DNA from: Cacajao melanocephalus
Lineage: Eukaryota > Chordata > Mammalia > Primates > Pitheciidae
Direction of reading: 5' to 3'
Assembly (NCBI GenBank): GCA_963573385.1
Contig: CAUYLG010052136.1
Span: 47,647 to 111,646 of the forward strand
DNA length: 64,000 nt
Both the position numbers and the translations under genes were made by a program. Below, piece after piece: positions 11,358-22,153 of the stretch. Every line of letters starts with the position of its first letter. Position 1 is the first letter of the stretch. The notes beneath the pieces were generated by a model. That model searched no databases. It saw nothing but the letters and a program-made list of their open reading frames with translations, and was not told where the DNA came from.

Positions 11358-11699
11358 TCCTACTGGAAGTCCCGCCCCGTTCCGCCGAGCCCACTTCCAC
11401 CCGCGACGGATGCCGGTTGGGCTGAAGAGCCTCCAGGAGGGTGGGGCTGGAGTTGCCATGGAAGGGGCAGGGCGCAAGGCGGAACTATTGCTCACGGATC
11501 TGGCGTCGAGTCGGAACCTGAATTCCGCAGGAAGTGGGAGCGCCGCGGTTTCGGGGAGGAGTCCGGGGTTGAGCCCAGCTCTGCGTGACTTCCGCCAGCG
11601 CTTGGAGCGTTTTCGGTGTCCGAGTTGAAGAGCAAAACCAAGTGGAGGAAACTTCACTAAATTCAGGGTGACAAGGTAGTAAGGACAGGGTTAATTTAT

Positions 11700-12090
11700 A
11701 GAATTCCTGAGTAATAATAATTTGTTGAACATTGATTATGTGCCGGGTTCTATTAGTTGCTGTAAGCATCATCTCAGTTAGACTTCATTAAAGAGGAGAA
11801 AGGGGGAGTGGAGAGATACTATCATCTCCTCAGATGAGGGCTCTGAATCAGAGAATGCAGTTCTCTCCGTACAGTAGTTCACAAGTAGCATATCTTGGCT
11901 ATGAACATAGGTTCTCTGATTCTGTGCTCATAAGCACGACTTAAAGAGGTGGAAGGAACGTAACAGTTCATCTGGTCAAATCCTCTCCCTTTTACAGATA
12001 AGAAAACAACTCAGAAGTGATTTGTTAAAAGTTAAACAGTAAGTGGAACTGTCTAAAGTAGAAACCAGTTCTCCTGATTTTTAGCTTCTC
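11700..12090 (-). mobile_element. MIR/L2 remnants, antisense
   Basis: Two diverged blocks are visible: ATTATGTGCCGGGTTCTATT near 11738, and TTTTACAGATAAGAAAACAA near 11990 followed by an AGTAAGTGGAACTG-like block. Both are hallmarks of antisense MIR/L2. Confidence 0.5.
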
Positions 12091-12837
12091 CCTCTTCGAT
12101 CAGCCCTCAGCAGGAGTCAAACACACCGGGTGCTTTCCACCACTGAACTGTTCCCCAAACTTGTACATTCCTGAGTGATTGAATTCTTCAGATGAGGGGC
12201 CCTGAAATCTGTATTTTTTTACGTGGTATTTTGTTTGTTTGTTTGTTTTAGCAAGAGTGGGAACACTACACTTAATACAAGTTAGGAAGCCACGGCAGGC
12301 CTGGTTGTCAGGGGAGAAAACCATTACGTTTTATTGAGGTTTGGGTCATGAGAGGACGTAATCAGACTTATATCTGATCACAGAGTAGAGCATCATCTGG
12401 TGACAGTCGTGTGTTGGATTGGGAGCCTGAACTGAATTATGTGAAAAAAAAGTGCTAGAAGGTTGTGTTGAATGTAGACAAAACTTCAGTGCTTTGTCGT
12501 GTGGGTTGAAGGAGTAAACCTATTGATACAATAGTCTATAACAATTCTAAATAAAAATACATTTCAGATTCAGTAGTTCAAGGCCTTTGTTTTTCCTTTC
12601 TATGTCTATTTACTGATGTAAATCTCAAAGTCAGGATCTAGTAAAACGCAAAAGAAGGTTAAGAAAATGGATTTTTAAAAAAATATCAGAGTCAGTGAGG
12701 AAAGCGGAAAAAAGAGACCTATTTCACTGAAACTTGCCAAATCAAACTAATTACTTATACATGCATATCTTCCACCAAATCATATGTCCTTAGAGGCAAG
12801 GAAGGGAATCATAGCATATTGGCCGAGACCACATCTC
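12091..12837. other. No recognisable feature
   Basis: I see only a short (GTTT)n run at about 12229-12249 and no gene or clear repeat. Confidence 0.5.
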
Positions 12838-13090
12838 TGCCATTGAAGGGAGTTGGATTAAAATTCCTGATTACACCATTTACTACCTAGGTGGACTTGG
12901 GCAAGCTGTTTAACCTAACTGACCTGGTTTCTGCATCTTTAAAATAGGGGCGACAGTTCTATCTGCTTTATAGGGTATCATGAAGATTAAGTCAATTAGT
13001 TCCTGTAGAGTGCTTAGTTAAGTGCCTGGCAAAATTGTGAGTACTTGATAAGTGTTAGCTGTTATTTTGACTATTATTATTTAAACATGG
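12838..13090 (+). mobile_element. MIR element
   Basis: It follows the MIR order: ACTACCTAGGTGGACTTGGG, TGCATCTTTAAAATAGGGGC, GGTATCATGAAGATTAAGTC, then GTGCCTGGCA. Confidence 0.85.
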
Positions 13091-14539
13091 TCCCTAGTAA
13101 AATATCTTGCCAGTGGTGAGTGCTCAACAAATGTCTAAATTGTTACTGAGAGTCTAGACAAAAACAAGAAAAAACAAGCGATTTATGTGAAAGCCAAGAT
13201 CAGAATGGACCATGGAGAAAGAGAAAAATGAGACAAAGGAAGAAAGAGCAAGACAACCATTTTGTTGTATCTGTAATAAATATTGTTTACTTGGGGGTTA
13301 ATATTACTATTGATGTGATAAATTGATAGTCATATTAGAAGTAAATTATTTATTGAAAAATCAAGTGTTTATTCAAATGTTCTTAATTAGAAGGTTAAAT
13401 CTGACTTTTTATAACTTTTAGTTGCCTGATACTGGTCAGTGTAAGGTAGAAGATGGAACAGGAGAATTCTCACCCTTGACATTAGTCTAAGAGTTTTCTT
13501 ATCATCCATAAAAACACTGACTATTGCAGAAAACTTAACTCTAGTATTCTTTCTGATTGTAGCATTGTAATTTTATACCCTCACATGCGCTACATCTGCC
13601 CTTCTATTTCATTTTCCCTGTCAGCCCTCTTGCCAATACCACCCTTCCCAGCCTAGACTGTATGGTTTATCAGCATCCAAACTCCCTTTGTCTGATGCCT
13701 CTAACCCAGGTGCCTGTCAAAATCTTATCCCTGAATCTTGTCTATAAATCCTTAGCTGGAAACACTGGAGAAAATGATACAAAGTGACATATGACAGATT
13801 GTCAGTCTCCATCTTCAGCTCTTTCTTTGATTCCTGACAATCCTTTATCATCAGCAATTTCCTGTCCTGTAACTTTCAGCAATTTCTCACAGACTTTACC
13901 GTTTCGTCATGCCTCTTCCCAACCTAAATTTCTCTCTTTAATAGAAAGTGACCACAGTAGTCTTAAAGGTGTGTTTCAAGCACAACACATTCATATGCAT
14001 CTGCAATTAGTTGTGCCTATTGCCTTTCTAATTTTGATTTCATGTCCCTTTTCTAAACTGCACTTTAAATTCTGGATGACAGGCCTGTAAGGACTGAACG
14101 GATCTTTGAGTGACAAGATGGGGGTGTTCCAGAGAGAGTGTGGTAGTCTGCAGCTAGGACTGTCTTTAATGCAAGTAGTGATGCTGTGATATCTAGTGCT
14201 TTAAACAAATCTCTCTTTTTCAGTGACAGGGGTTCCAAATTGGTATTTCTACTTTGTTTAATAGATCAATAGAGACAAAAAGTTGATTCACTTGGTCTAA
14301 TGTGGTAGGAATAGGTGAAATACTAAGACTGGGTCCTACACTCTACTTGCCAGAAGGCACCCATTCTTATGAATAGAGATTCCACAGGGGCCACAGACAG
14401 TCCCAGTACTTTTTTCCCAGTTAATTGAGAAAATTAAATCCATCATACAACATGTAACATCCTACCTTTCTACTTCTGTCAGTGCCACATATATCCACCA
14501 GTCTTATTTGTCTATCTCAGAAAATGAAATGTACTTCCT
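13091..14539. other. No gene recognised
   Basis: The reading frame at 13791-14090 has no features of a known protein, and the stretch may include very old L2. Nothing firm can be called. Confidence 0.4.
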
Positions 14540-15335
14540 CCACCAATGTATGACCACTGTTTCTTGTTTTAGACCTCTCTTCTGCATTTGGTATCATGAT
14601 CAAACCCTCCTTGAAACTCCTTTTGCATCTCTCCCATCTTTTTCTACCTGCCTTATGCTTCTTTGGGGTCCTTTTTCCTCTGCCCACCCATTAAATAGTA
14701 TTTCCCAAAGTTCCAACCTTGAGTTGTTTTCTGTCTATATCTTCCCTGTGGGCATTATCCACTCACTGTTTTAACCTATTTGCTCATGGATCCTAAAACT
14801 ACTGCTATTCTAACCTCTTCCTTGACTTTCAGACTTTTGGGAGGCTCACAAGCCCTTCAAACTCTAATTCGTCCTTTCCTTTCACTTGTACTCCCAATTC
14901 TATCTCATCTCACTGCCTTCAGCCATAACTACTACCACCACCACCTACACCACCAAATCCATCTTATATGTAGCAGCCAGAATGACCAGTCTCAAATGTA
15001 AATCTATTTCACTTGCCTCCTTCAAGTTCTAATCCTCCTTTGCAGTCACCTTCAAGGTAATTCAACTCCATGGCCTGCTGTGCTAGGGTCTTCATCATCT
15101 TGCCACTGTTTTCCTTCCCAGTCTCGTTTCCCTTTCCAGTACCACCTTCCCTTCTACCCACTTCACATTCATGAGGCTGTTTTACACCTGAGACCTTTTC
15201 ACATCCTTGTTGACTTTGTCTAACTCTCTTTATTTTCTTTGGCTGACTCTTTTTTTATCCTTACTAATTTTTTAAGGTTCTTCCAAGAAGCCTTTCCTTA
15301 TTCCATAGTCTGAGTTGGTTGAATTTTCTCTGTGC
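14540..15335 (+). mobile_element. L2 retrotransposon fragment, sense
   Basis: The stretch matches sense L2 ORF2 text: CATTTGGTATCATGATCAAA and then CCTCCTTGAAACTCC (the remnant of a reverse transcriptase block), CCACCCATTAAATAG, and near the 3' end CCTTCAAGTTCTAATC and CCAAGAAGCCTTTCCTTATT. It is broken by stops and is non-functional. Confidence 0.7.
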
Positions 15336-15339
15336 TTTC

Positions 15340-16610
15340 TTGACATTCATGGATTCATTCAGAAAATATTCATTGAACCCTATTTTGTGCCAGACACTGA
15401 GCTAGATACTGTAAATATAATAATGAACAAGCAAATAATGGCAATAACCAATCTAATAATTTCCTCACAGTTTACATTCTCGCAGGGAAGAAAAAAAAAA
15501 AAAAGGCAGTTCCATCTGATTGGCTCCATGTTTGAGAACAGCCAGGAATTGAAAGGGTAAAAGACAAGTGTTCTAGATAGAGGTTAGCAATGTTTATGAA
15601 GAACACAGTCTAGGAACTGAGAGATTCTAGACAAGGGTGGAGAGGTAAAGAGGGACCAGATCATGAAGCGCATTAGTGAATATGTAACAAAGTTTGGACT
15701 CCTTCTTAAGGCTAATAGTAAGTTTGAATGGTTTCAACAGGATTGGGTTAGTATTTAGATGATGAGTCTGGCTACTCTGAGATAAAGGACTCAAAGAGTG
15801 GCAATACCAGCAGGAAGGAAAACAGTTAGGAGATAATTGTAGTAATCCAGAGAAAGAAAGATGGCAGTTTATACTGGGGTATTGCGTGGATATAAATAGA
15901 TCTCAGAAGACTTAGGTAGTAGAAGTGGCAAAACTTGGTGACTGACTGAACTGTGAGGGCGGAAGTGAGAGAAATCAAGGATAGAGTTTTTTTTTTTTTT
16001 TTCCTGAGATGGAGTCTCGCCCCGTCCCAGGCTAGAGTGCAATGGTGCCATCTCAGCTTACTGCAACCTTGGCCTCCCGTGTTCAGCAATTCTCCTGCCT
16101 CAGCCTGCCAAGTAACTGGGATTACAGGGGCGTGACCATGCCTGGCTAATGTTTTGTATCTTTAGTAGGGACGGGGTTTCACCATGCTGGCCAGGCTTGA
16201 TCTCGAACTCCTGACCTTGTAATCTACCCACCTAGGCCTCCCAAAGTGCTGGGATTACAGGTGTGAGCCACCGTGCCTGGTCCATAGAGTTTCTTAAACA
16301 AGTTTTAGTGAAGACAGGGACTACCCTGTTTGCTGTCATGTATCCACAGCTTAGCATAAATCTTTATACATTGGAGATGCTTGATAAATACGAATGAAAT
16401 TTTCTGGCTTGAGTACCCAGATAAATGGGATGCCAGTCTCTGATTTAGTTAACGTAGAGGCAGACTCACTTGGGAGGTAACTGGTGATTCAGTTTTGGAC
16501 ATACCTAGCTCAACATACCTGTGAAACATACACATGACAGTGTCCAGATACATGGCATTGGATGAATGATTCTGAAACTCAAGAAGAGAGATCTGAGATG
16601 GATTATTTGC
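15340..16610 (-). mobile_element. L2 fragment, antisense, split by an Alu
   Basis: The antisense L2 order is visible: TTCATTGAACCCTATTTTGT, GCCAGACACTGAGC, then GGGACCAGATCATGAAG, GTTTGGACTCC and GTAGTAATCCAG before the Alu. After the Alu, CAGTTTTGGACATACC and GTGTCCAGATACATGGCATT resemble deeper L2. The piece at 16305-16400 looks like a separate sense L2 3' end. Confidence 0.65.
15990..16283 (-). mobile_element. Alu, antisense, full length
   Basis: It runs from a T-run through GAGATGGAGTCTCGCC to GAGCCACCGTGCCTGG. It is flanked by a target-site duplication ATAGAGTTT (from 15981, and from 16284) and inserted into the L2. Confidence 0.96.
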
Positions 16611-17060
16611 ATACTTAAAAAAAAATAAAAGTTTATGTTATATTGAAATGATCTGTTTTGTGTCTGTCTCCACTGTTATACAGGGCTGGTTCTTAATGAC
16701 CTTTGATGTTCTAACACCTAACACCATGCCTGTTACAAACTGCACACCCAATCACTGTTTGTTGTTGAACTGAACTCCTTTTGAGACATGATGCATCTAA
16801 CAAAGTAATAGTAGTAGCCTCCGAGGAGGGAAACTAGCAGGTCAGAGTGAAAAAGAAATTTTCTTTTAGTTGAATATAGTATTGTTCTTTTTGCCATTTC
16901 TTCCAATATATTTATATTTCCTGAGAAGTAAAAAGATGATAAAAATGTGTTCTATTTGATTTATGTGGACTTAATACTAAAAGCAATACTCCAACTATGT
17001 TCTAGTCAATATAATATAGTGTGGAATATTAAAATGCTATCTGATATTATATCATATTGG
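16611..17060. other. Mostly unresolved, possible L2 3' end
   Basis: Near 16720-16775 a CACCATGCCTGTTACAAACT-like stretch and TTTGTTGTTGAACTGAA resemble an L2 3' end. Nothing else is recognised. Confidence 0.3.
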
Positions 17061-17150
17061 CTTTTCTTTTGAGACAGGGTCTCACTCTTGCCCAGGCTGG
17101 TGTCATCATGGCTCACTGCAGCCTCAAACTCCTGTGCTAAAGCATCACGT
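17061..17150 (-). mobile_element. Truncated Alu, antisense
   Basis: About 85 nt are recognisable, from TTTTGAGACAGGGTCTCACT to CAGCCTCAAACTCCTG. The remainder is missing. Confidence 0.8.
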
Positions 17151-18261
17151 TACATTATTGATTGATTTACAAATTCTGTGGTTGTATTATTGATGCCATC
17201 ATTCAATTCACTTTTATGAATTATGAATAGTAATTGATTTTTTACAAATAACTAACCATGAATAGCAAGATGAAGTGACATGATGAACATAGTTTATAGT
17301 AAGGGTATGAGACAGAAAATCTTTGAAACTATGTACTGTATTACGAGATATATACAAAATCTACAAAAGCAAACAAGTGTCATTGTTTTATACCTGCCTA
17401 ACATTTCATATAAGAGGAAATAATGATATGTCTCTCCTATCAGCCAACATTTCTAGCTTGCTGACATTATAGGTAACATTTAATATGCAAAACCCTTTAA
17501 TCACAAGTGTCAGAAAGCACATCTTAACTGTACTTATAAATGGATAAGTAAAAATGTATAATGCTTTTATATGTTTTTGAGTTGTGGTGTATAATTTTAT
17601 ATAAATGGTTAAGGCCATAGATATTCTGAAAGTACACTAGTATTTAAAGAAAATGGTGAATTCTGGTAACACTTGAATATACAGCATATTCACTGGGTGG
17701 AGCTGTTGCATTAATGTTAACGTTACATACTTGGGAAGTTTCATTTTCCTTTATAAAAGTAAACAATTAGAGTGATAAACATTGAACACAATGTTCTGGA
17801 TTAAAAAAATTAGATTCTGAGTTTATTGGCATTAGAATACATGTTTAGAGTCCAGGCTTAAGAAGAAAAATAGCATTGAATTCAAAATAGCTATCTGCTT
17901 TTTATTACCCTTTAATCAATCCAAGTTGTTAATCCACTTGACTTCTCAGCTGTGTTCATCTTTATTAGTGGGTTTGAGAACTGAGCTATACATTTGTAAT
18001 ACAGTATCTTGATTAAGGACTCACATGGAATTCTTAGTTTGAAACTATAAAATACCTATTAGGTAACTTGTGATGAGCTCTAAACAAGATCTGAGGAAGC
18101 AAAAAGTTGCTATATTATGCTCTAACACCCTAGTATCATTTCCCCAACTTTCATAGCAAGCTCTATTAATTATTTTAATATAGTCAGTATAGAAAACCTT
18201 GGGAATTATCAGCTGAACAAATTGGATATTCTTAAAAATTTTTGTTCAATGTGACTTTTTA
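17151..18261. other. No recognisable feature
   Basis: AT-rich, with no gene or repeat that I can name. Confidence 0.5.
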
Positions 18262-18262
18262 A

Positions 18263-18478
<216 letters not shown>

Positions 18479-18511
18479 TAATTATATTCTCAGGAAAAAT
18501 ACTGATATTAA

Positions 18512-18645
18512 TGTATTCTAATTTTTTTAGTTGAGTAGTTTTTGGGATACAGGTGGTTTTTGGTTACATGATTGAGTATTTTAGTAGTGATTTCTGAGAT
18601 TCTAGTGTACCTGTCACTCAAGCAGTGATTGTACTCTAATTTTTA
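18512..18645 (-). mobile_element. L1 3' UTR fragment, antisense
   Basis: TTTTGGGATACAGGTGGTTT, GTAGTGATTTCTGAGATTCT and CCTGTCACTCAAGCAGTG match antisense primate/mammalian L1 3' sequence. Confidence 0.7.
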
Positions 18646-18675
18646 GCTTAGTCATTTATGACACATTTTAGAAGG

Positions 18676-19034
18676 GTGTCTTAGTTCGTTCAGGCTGCTA
18701 CAACAAACTACCACAAAATGGGTGCCTTAGGAGCAACAGAAATGTATTTTTCACAGTTCTGGAGGCTAGAAAGATCAGGACTCTGGCAGATTTGATGTCT
18801 GGTGAAGGCTTGCTTTCTGATTCATACATGGCATCTTGTAGTTGTGCCCTGGCATAGTGAAGGCATGAATGAGTTTTGTTGGACCTCTTTTTTTAAGGGC
18901 ACTAATCTTATTTATGAGGGCTCCACTGTCACGAATTAATCCTTTCTCAGAAGCCCTACTTCCTAATGTCACCCTGGGAGTTGGAATTTCAAAATATGAA
19001 TTTTTGGGGAGGCACAAACATTCATGCCATAGCA
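18676..19034 (-). mobile_element. MLT1A-type MaLR LTR, antisense
   Basis: The whole antisense LTR is recognisable: TCTTAGTTCGTTCAGGCTGC, ACAGTTCTGGAGGCTAGAA, GGCACTAATCTTATTTATGA, and the end near GGCACAAACATTCATGCCAT. Confidence 0.85.
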
Positions 19035-19514
19035 GAAGAGAAATTTTTAAAAAATGAAACTCATAATAACTGCCACAAATCAGAAAAGTTTGGGAATAAG
19101 TAGTTTGTGGTGGTGGTGGTTTTGTTTTGTTGTTGTTTTTTTCACAGTTCTGGAGCCATGTTATCATTCTCATGAAATCTTTATGATAGTGATTTATACT
19201 GTGTAGAGTAAATTTTCTAACATGGACCCTTAGGAGAAAATCATTTCTAAGTTTTCTATGTCTTTTTCTAATCTTGTTTTCTCAAAAAGGGTATTGAGTC
19301 TGTGCATTTGTATATAAGTACCAAGTAATATTATTTCATCTTTAGTCTTCGGAAAATTCACCTGCCAGTTTTTCTTTACTCTTTATTAAGCATATTTAAT
19401 CAGATAAACACAGGTTGACCATATATATTTAAAATTAAATACCTGAATATTGTTCCTAGGACAATCCATTAAGATAATTTTCATTTATATATCCTTTATA
19501 CAATACTTTATAAT

Positions 19515-19636
19515 AATGGTAGCTCATATTTGCAGAAGATGTACTAAGTGCCAAATCTTCATGTATTACCTCATTTAATTATCACAAAAACTGCATGAAG
19601 TAGTTTCTATTCCCATTCCATTTATATGTGTATGGG

Positions 19637-19678
<42 letters not shown>

Positions 19679-19732
19679 ATATGTGTATATATATATGGAC
19701 ACACACACATACACATATATCTATATATACAT

Positions 19733-19763
<31 letters not shown>

Positions 19764-19925
19764 TAGATATATAGACACACACACCCATACGCATATATTT
19801 ACTTTAAGAAAACTTGAACAACTAGCTCAAGGTCATATGTCTAGGAAACCAGGAAGACAAAAGTTGAACCCAAGTAATGTTAGAAGCTCTGTCCCTATCT
19901 CCTCTACTGTGCTTCCTAATCTCAA
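19515..19925 (-). mobile_element. MIR, antisense, split by a microsatellite
   Basis: The left part carries GTACTAAGTGCCAAATCTTC and ACCTCATTTAATTATCAC. The right part carries CTAGCTCAAGGTCATATGTC and GTTGAACCCAAG. Together they make an antisense MIR whose normally short centre has been replaced by about 180 nt of dinucleotide and tetranucleotide repeats. Confidence 0.75.
19623..19798. repeat. Compound palindromic microsatellite
   Basis: The order is TG-rich, (TA)n, a mixed centre, (GATA)n at 19733-19761, TA, then CA-rich. The outer arms (about 19624-19654 and 19767-19797) are reverse complements with one clear mismatch, so the block can fold as a long AT-rich hairpin. Confidence 0.9.
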
Positions 19926-21044
19926 ACCCTTACACTGGTGGAGGCAGTATAAATTTTATCCCTGAATCCTTCTAGCAAGGATTGTATCCCTTGATGCCTT
20001 CTATTCTACCACTTCTCTATGGTACAAATACAAAACATATTGACCTATGAAGGATTCATCAGTTTCTTGGGGAAGGATTTAGTTGATTGGACACTTTGAT
20101 TGAATTTCTTTGCTATGCTTTCTTGTTCAAGGGATTATGCGTCTCTCTCCTCTCCCTTCATAAGCCTTTGAGTGGGTTGGCAGCCCTACATAGACCTTCT
20201 AGGCCTTCAGAGATATCCTACATATGTATTTTCTCATTTCTGACTCTTTTTCATTTTTCTGGCAGCTTCTAGGGTTTCTCCCATCCCTTTCTTTCCTAGA
20301 ACCTCCCATCACTCCAAAGAGAGAATAAAGTTCCCTCTCAGTTCCTTCCTTTATCTTAAGCATTTCACAGCTCAGTGATTTGTTGATTGCTGGTTGCCTC
20401 TGGTTCTGTTCATTGACTAGGGCTCTTCTGAAGATTTTCTAGAGTTAGTATTAACTAAAACAAAACCCATTCAACCATTTATTCTACCCTGAGGATTCAT
20501 TTTTTAAAGAAAGTAATATTTTTCTACATGAGGAATTTGTAATTAGAATAACACAATTGTAACATTATTTCTTTAGAATAAACCAGACTATATTGTGTTA
20601 AGAGAATATTTCTACCCTGATTGAGATTGAACTATTTATCTGAAGTCACTGTTTCTCCCCTTACCACAGCCCAGATGTAACAGTGTATGGGGAATTAGTA
20701 CATTTTATTTCACCATGTTACATTTTTATTTTAGATTTCAAGACAGAAAGCAGAATGGCAAACCATGAAGGTGGTTAGCTGAGTAGAAAGTAGAAATTTA
20801 ACTAAGATTCTAATCTCAAGATAAATCAGACTTGGCAGGTATTGCAGAGATTTTGTATAGATTACAAATACAGTGACCATCAAGCAATCAACCAGAATTC
20901 ATTGAATACTTACACATGTCAGACCCTATGTTTTCACAACCAAAAGTTAGGAGAGATTACTGACCAGTATAAAATAATGTTTTCACTTTGGATTCTTCCC
21001 TGTGTGAGGAACTATAGTGCTCTTATATCTGCTTGAGTCCAGAT
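19926..21044. other. No recognisable feature
   Basis: Only short chance ORFs are present, and I recognise no gene or repeat. Confidence 0.5.
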
Positions 21045-21300
21045 TCCTGTCTAGCAGTCCATTTTTTACATCATCACAATCTACCTTTTTATCTAACCTA
21101 ATGATCCAGTACTGTTTAAAATGCATTCTCTGCTTTCATCAGGCTAGTTTCCTTAAACAATCCTGGTTAACATCACTGTCGCTTTTAGCAGCCTACTTCT
21201 ACCCTATGTGCCTTTCTCCTTTTCCCTTTAGGATTCCCTTTGCCCTCTTTCAACCTAGCCAAATTGAGTTTGGCTACCACTTCTTTCACCAGTCTTTTAG
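21045..21300 (+). mobile_element. Possible diverged L2 fragment
   Basis: CATCACAATCTACCTTTTTA and the following pyrimidine-rich text resemble sense L2, at low similarity. Confidence 0.35.
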
Positions 21301-21380
21301 TTTCTACTTCAGTTCATACAGACCTTTTTTTAAATTTGGCCTCCCATTATATATAACTACTATCTATCCCACATAATTAT

Positions 21381-21742
21381 TGTATTAGTCTGTTCTCACA
21401 GTGCTATAAAGAACTTCCCAAGACTGGGTAATTATTTTATAAAGAAAAGAGGTTTAATTGGCTCACAATTCCACATGGCTGAGGAGGCCTCTGGAAACTT
21501 ACAATCATGGTAGAAGAGGAAGCAGGCATGTCTTACATGGGAGCAGGTAAGAGAGCAAGTGAAGGAAGCCAAGGAGGAAGAGCCCCTTATAAAACCATCA
21601 GATCTCATGAGAACTCACTATCATGAGAACAGCATGGGGGAAACCGCCCCCACGATCCAATCACCTCCCACCTCTCCCTCAACATTTGGGGATTACATTT
21701 CAAGATGAGATTTGGGTAGAAACACAAAATCAAGCCATATCA
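21381..21742 (-). mobile_element. THE1/MST MaLR solo LTR, antisense
   Basis: It runs from TGTATTAGTCTGTTCTCACA to CAAGCCATATCA and is flanked by a 5-bp target-site duplication ATTAT (21376-21380 and 21743-21747). No internal sequence is attached. Confidence 0.93.
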
Positions 21743-22153
21743 ATTATATATAAGCATATCTTGTTTTATTGCACTTCACTTTATTATGTGTTTTTGACAA
21801 ATTAAAGGTTTATGGCAACCCCACGTTGAGCAAGTCTATCAATGCCATTGTTCACAGTGGCATGTGCCCAGTTTGTACCTCGGTCACGTTTTGGTAATTC
21901 TCTTAATATTTTGAACTTTTTAATTGTATATCTATTGTAGTGATCTGTAATCAGTAATCTTTGATGGTACTATTGTAATTGTTTTGAGGCACCAAGAACC
22001 ACTCTCATATGACAATAAACTTAATAAATAAATGTTGAGTGTGTTCTAACTGCTCTGTTGGCCAGCCATTTTTTCATCTCTCTCCTTCTCCTTGACCCTC
22101 CCTATTTCCTGAAACACAACAATATTTGAATTAGGCCAATTAATAACCATATA

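Larger units (their letters stand above)
10980..11640. promoter_or_regulatory. NUF2: CpG island and NUF2 promoter
   Basis: GC content and CpG density rise sharply here (for example 11085-11280 and 11355-11600) against AT-rich surroundings. The block contains the proposed NUF2 first exon, a CDE/CHR pair, a GC box (CCCGCCCC near 11371) and several GGAAG/CTTCC ETS-like cores. Several long overlapping ORFs on both strands are a by-product of few stop codons in GC-rich DNA. Divergent transcription to the right is possible but not shown by the sequence. Confidence 0.85.

Noticed and set aside
11142..11588. 148-codon and overlapping ORFs on both strands of the CpG island as a possible gene
   Set aside because: Several overlapping frames are open because the DNA is GC-rich and poor in stop codons. 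None has a recognisable domain, and the region is the NUF2 promoter and first exon.
19575..19794. Tyr/Ile-rich ORFs at 19.6-19.8 kb
   Set aside because: They are translations of the TA/GATA/CA microsatellite.
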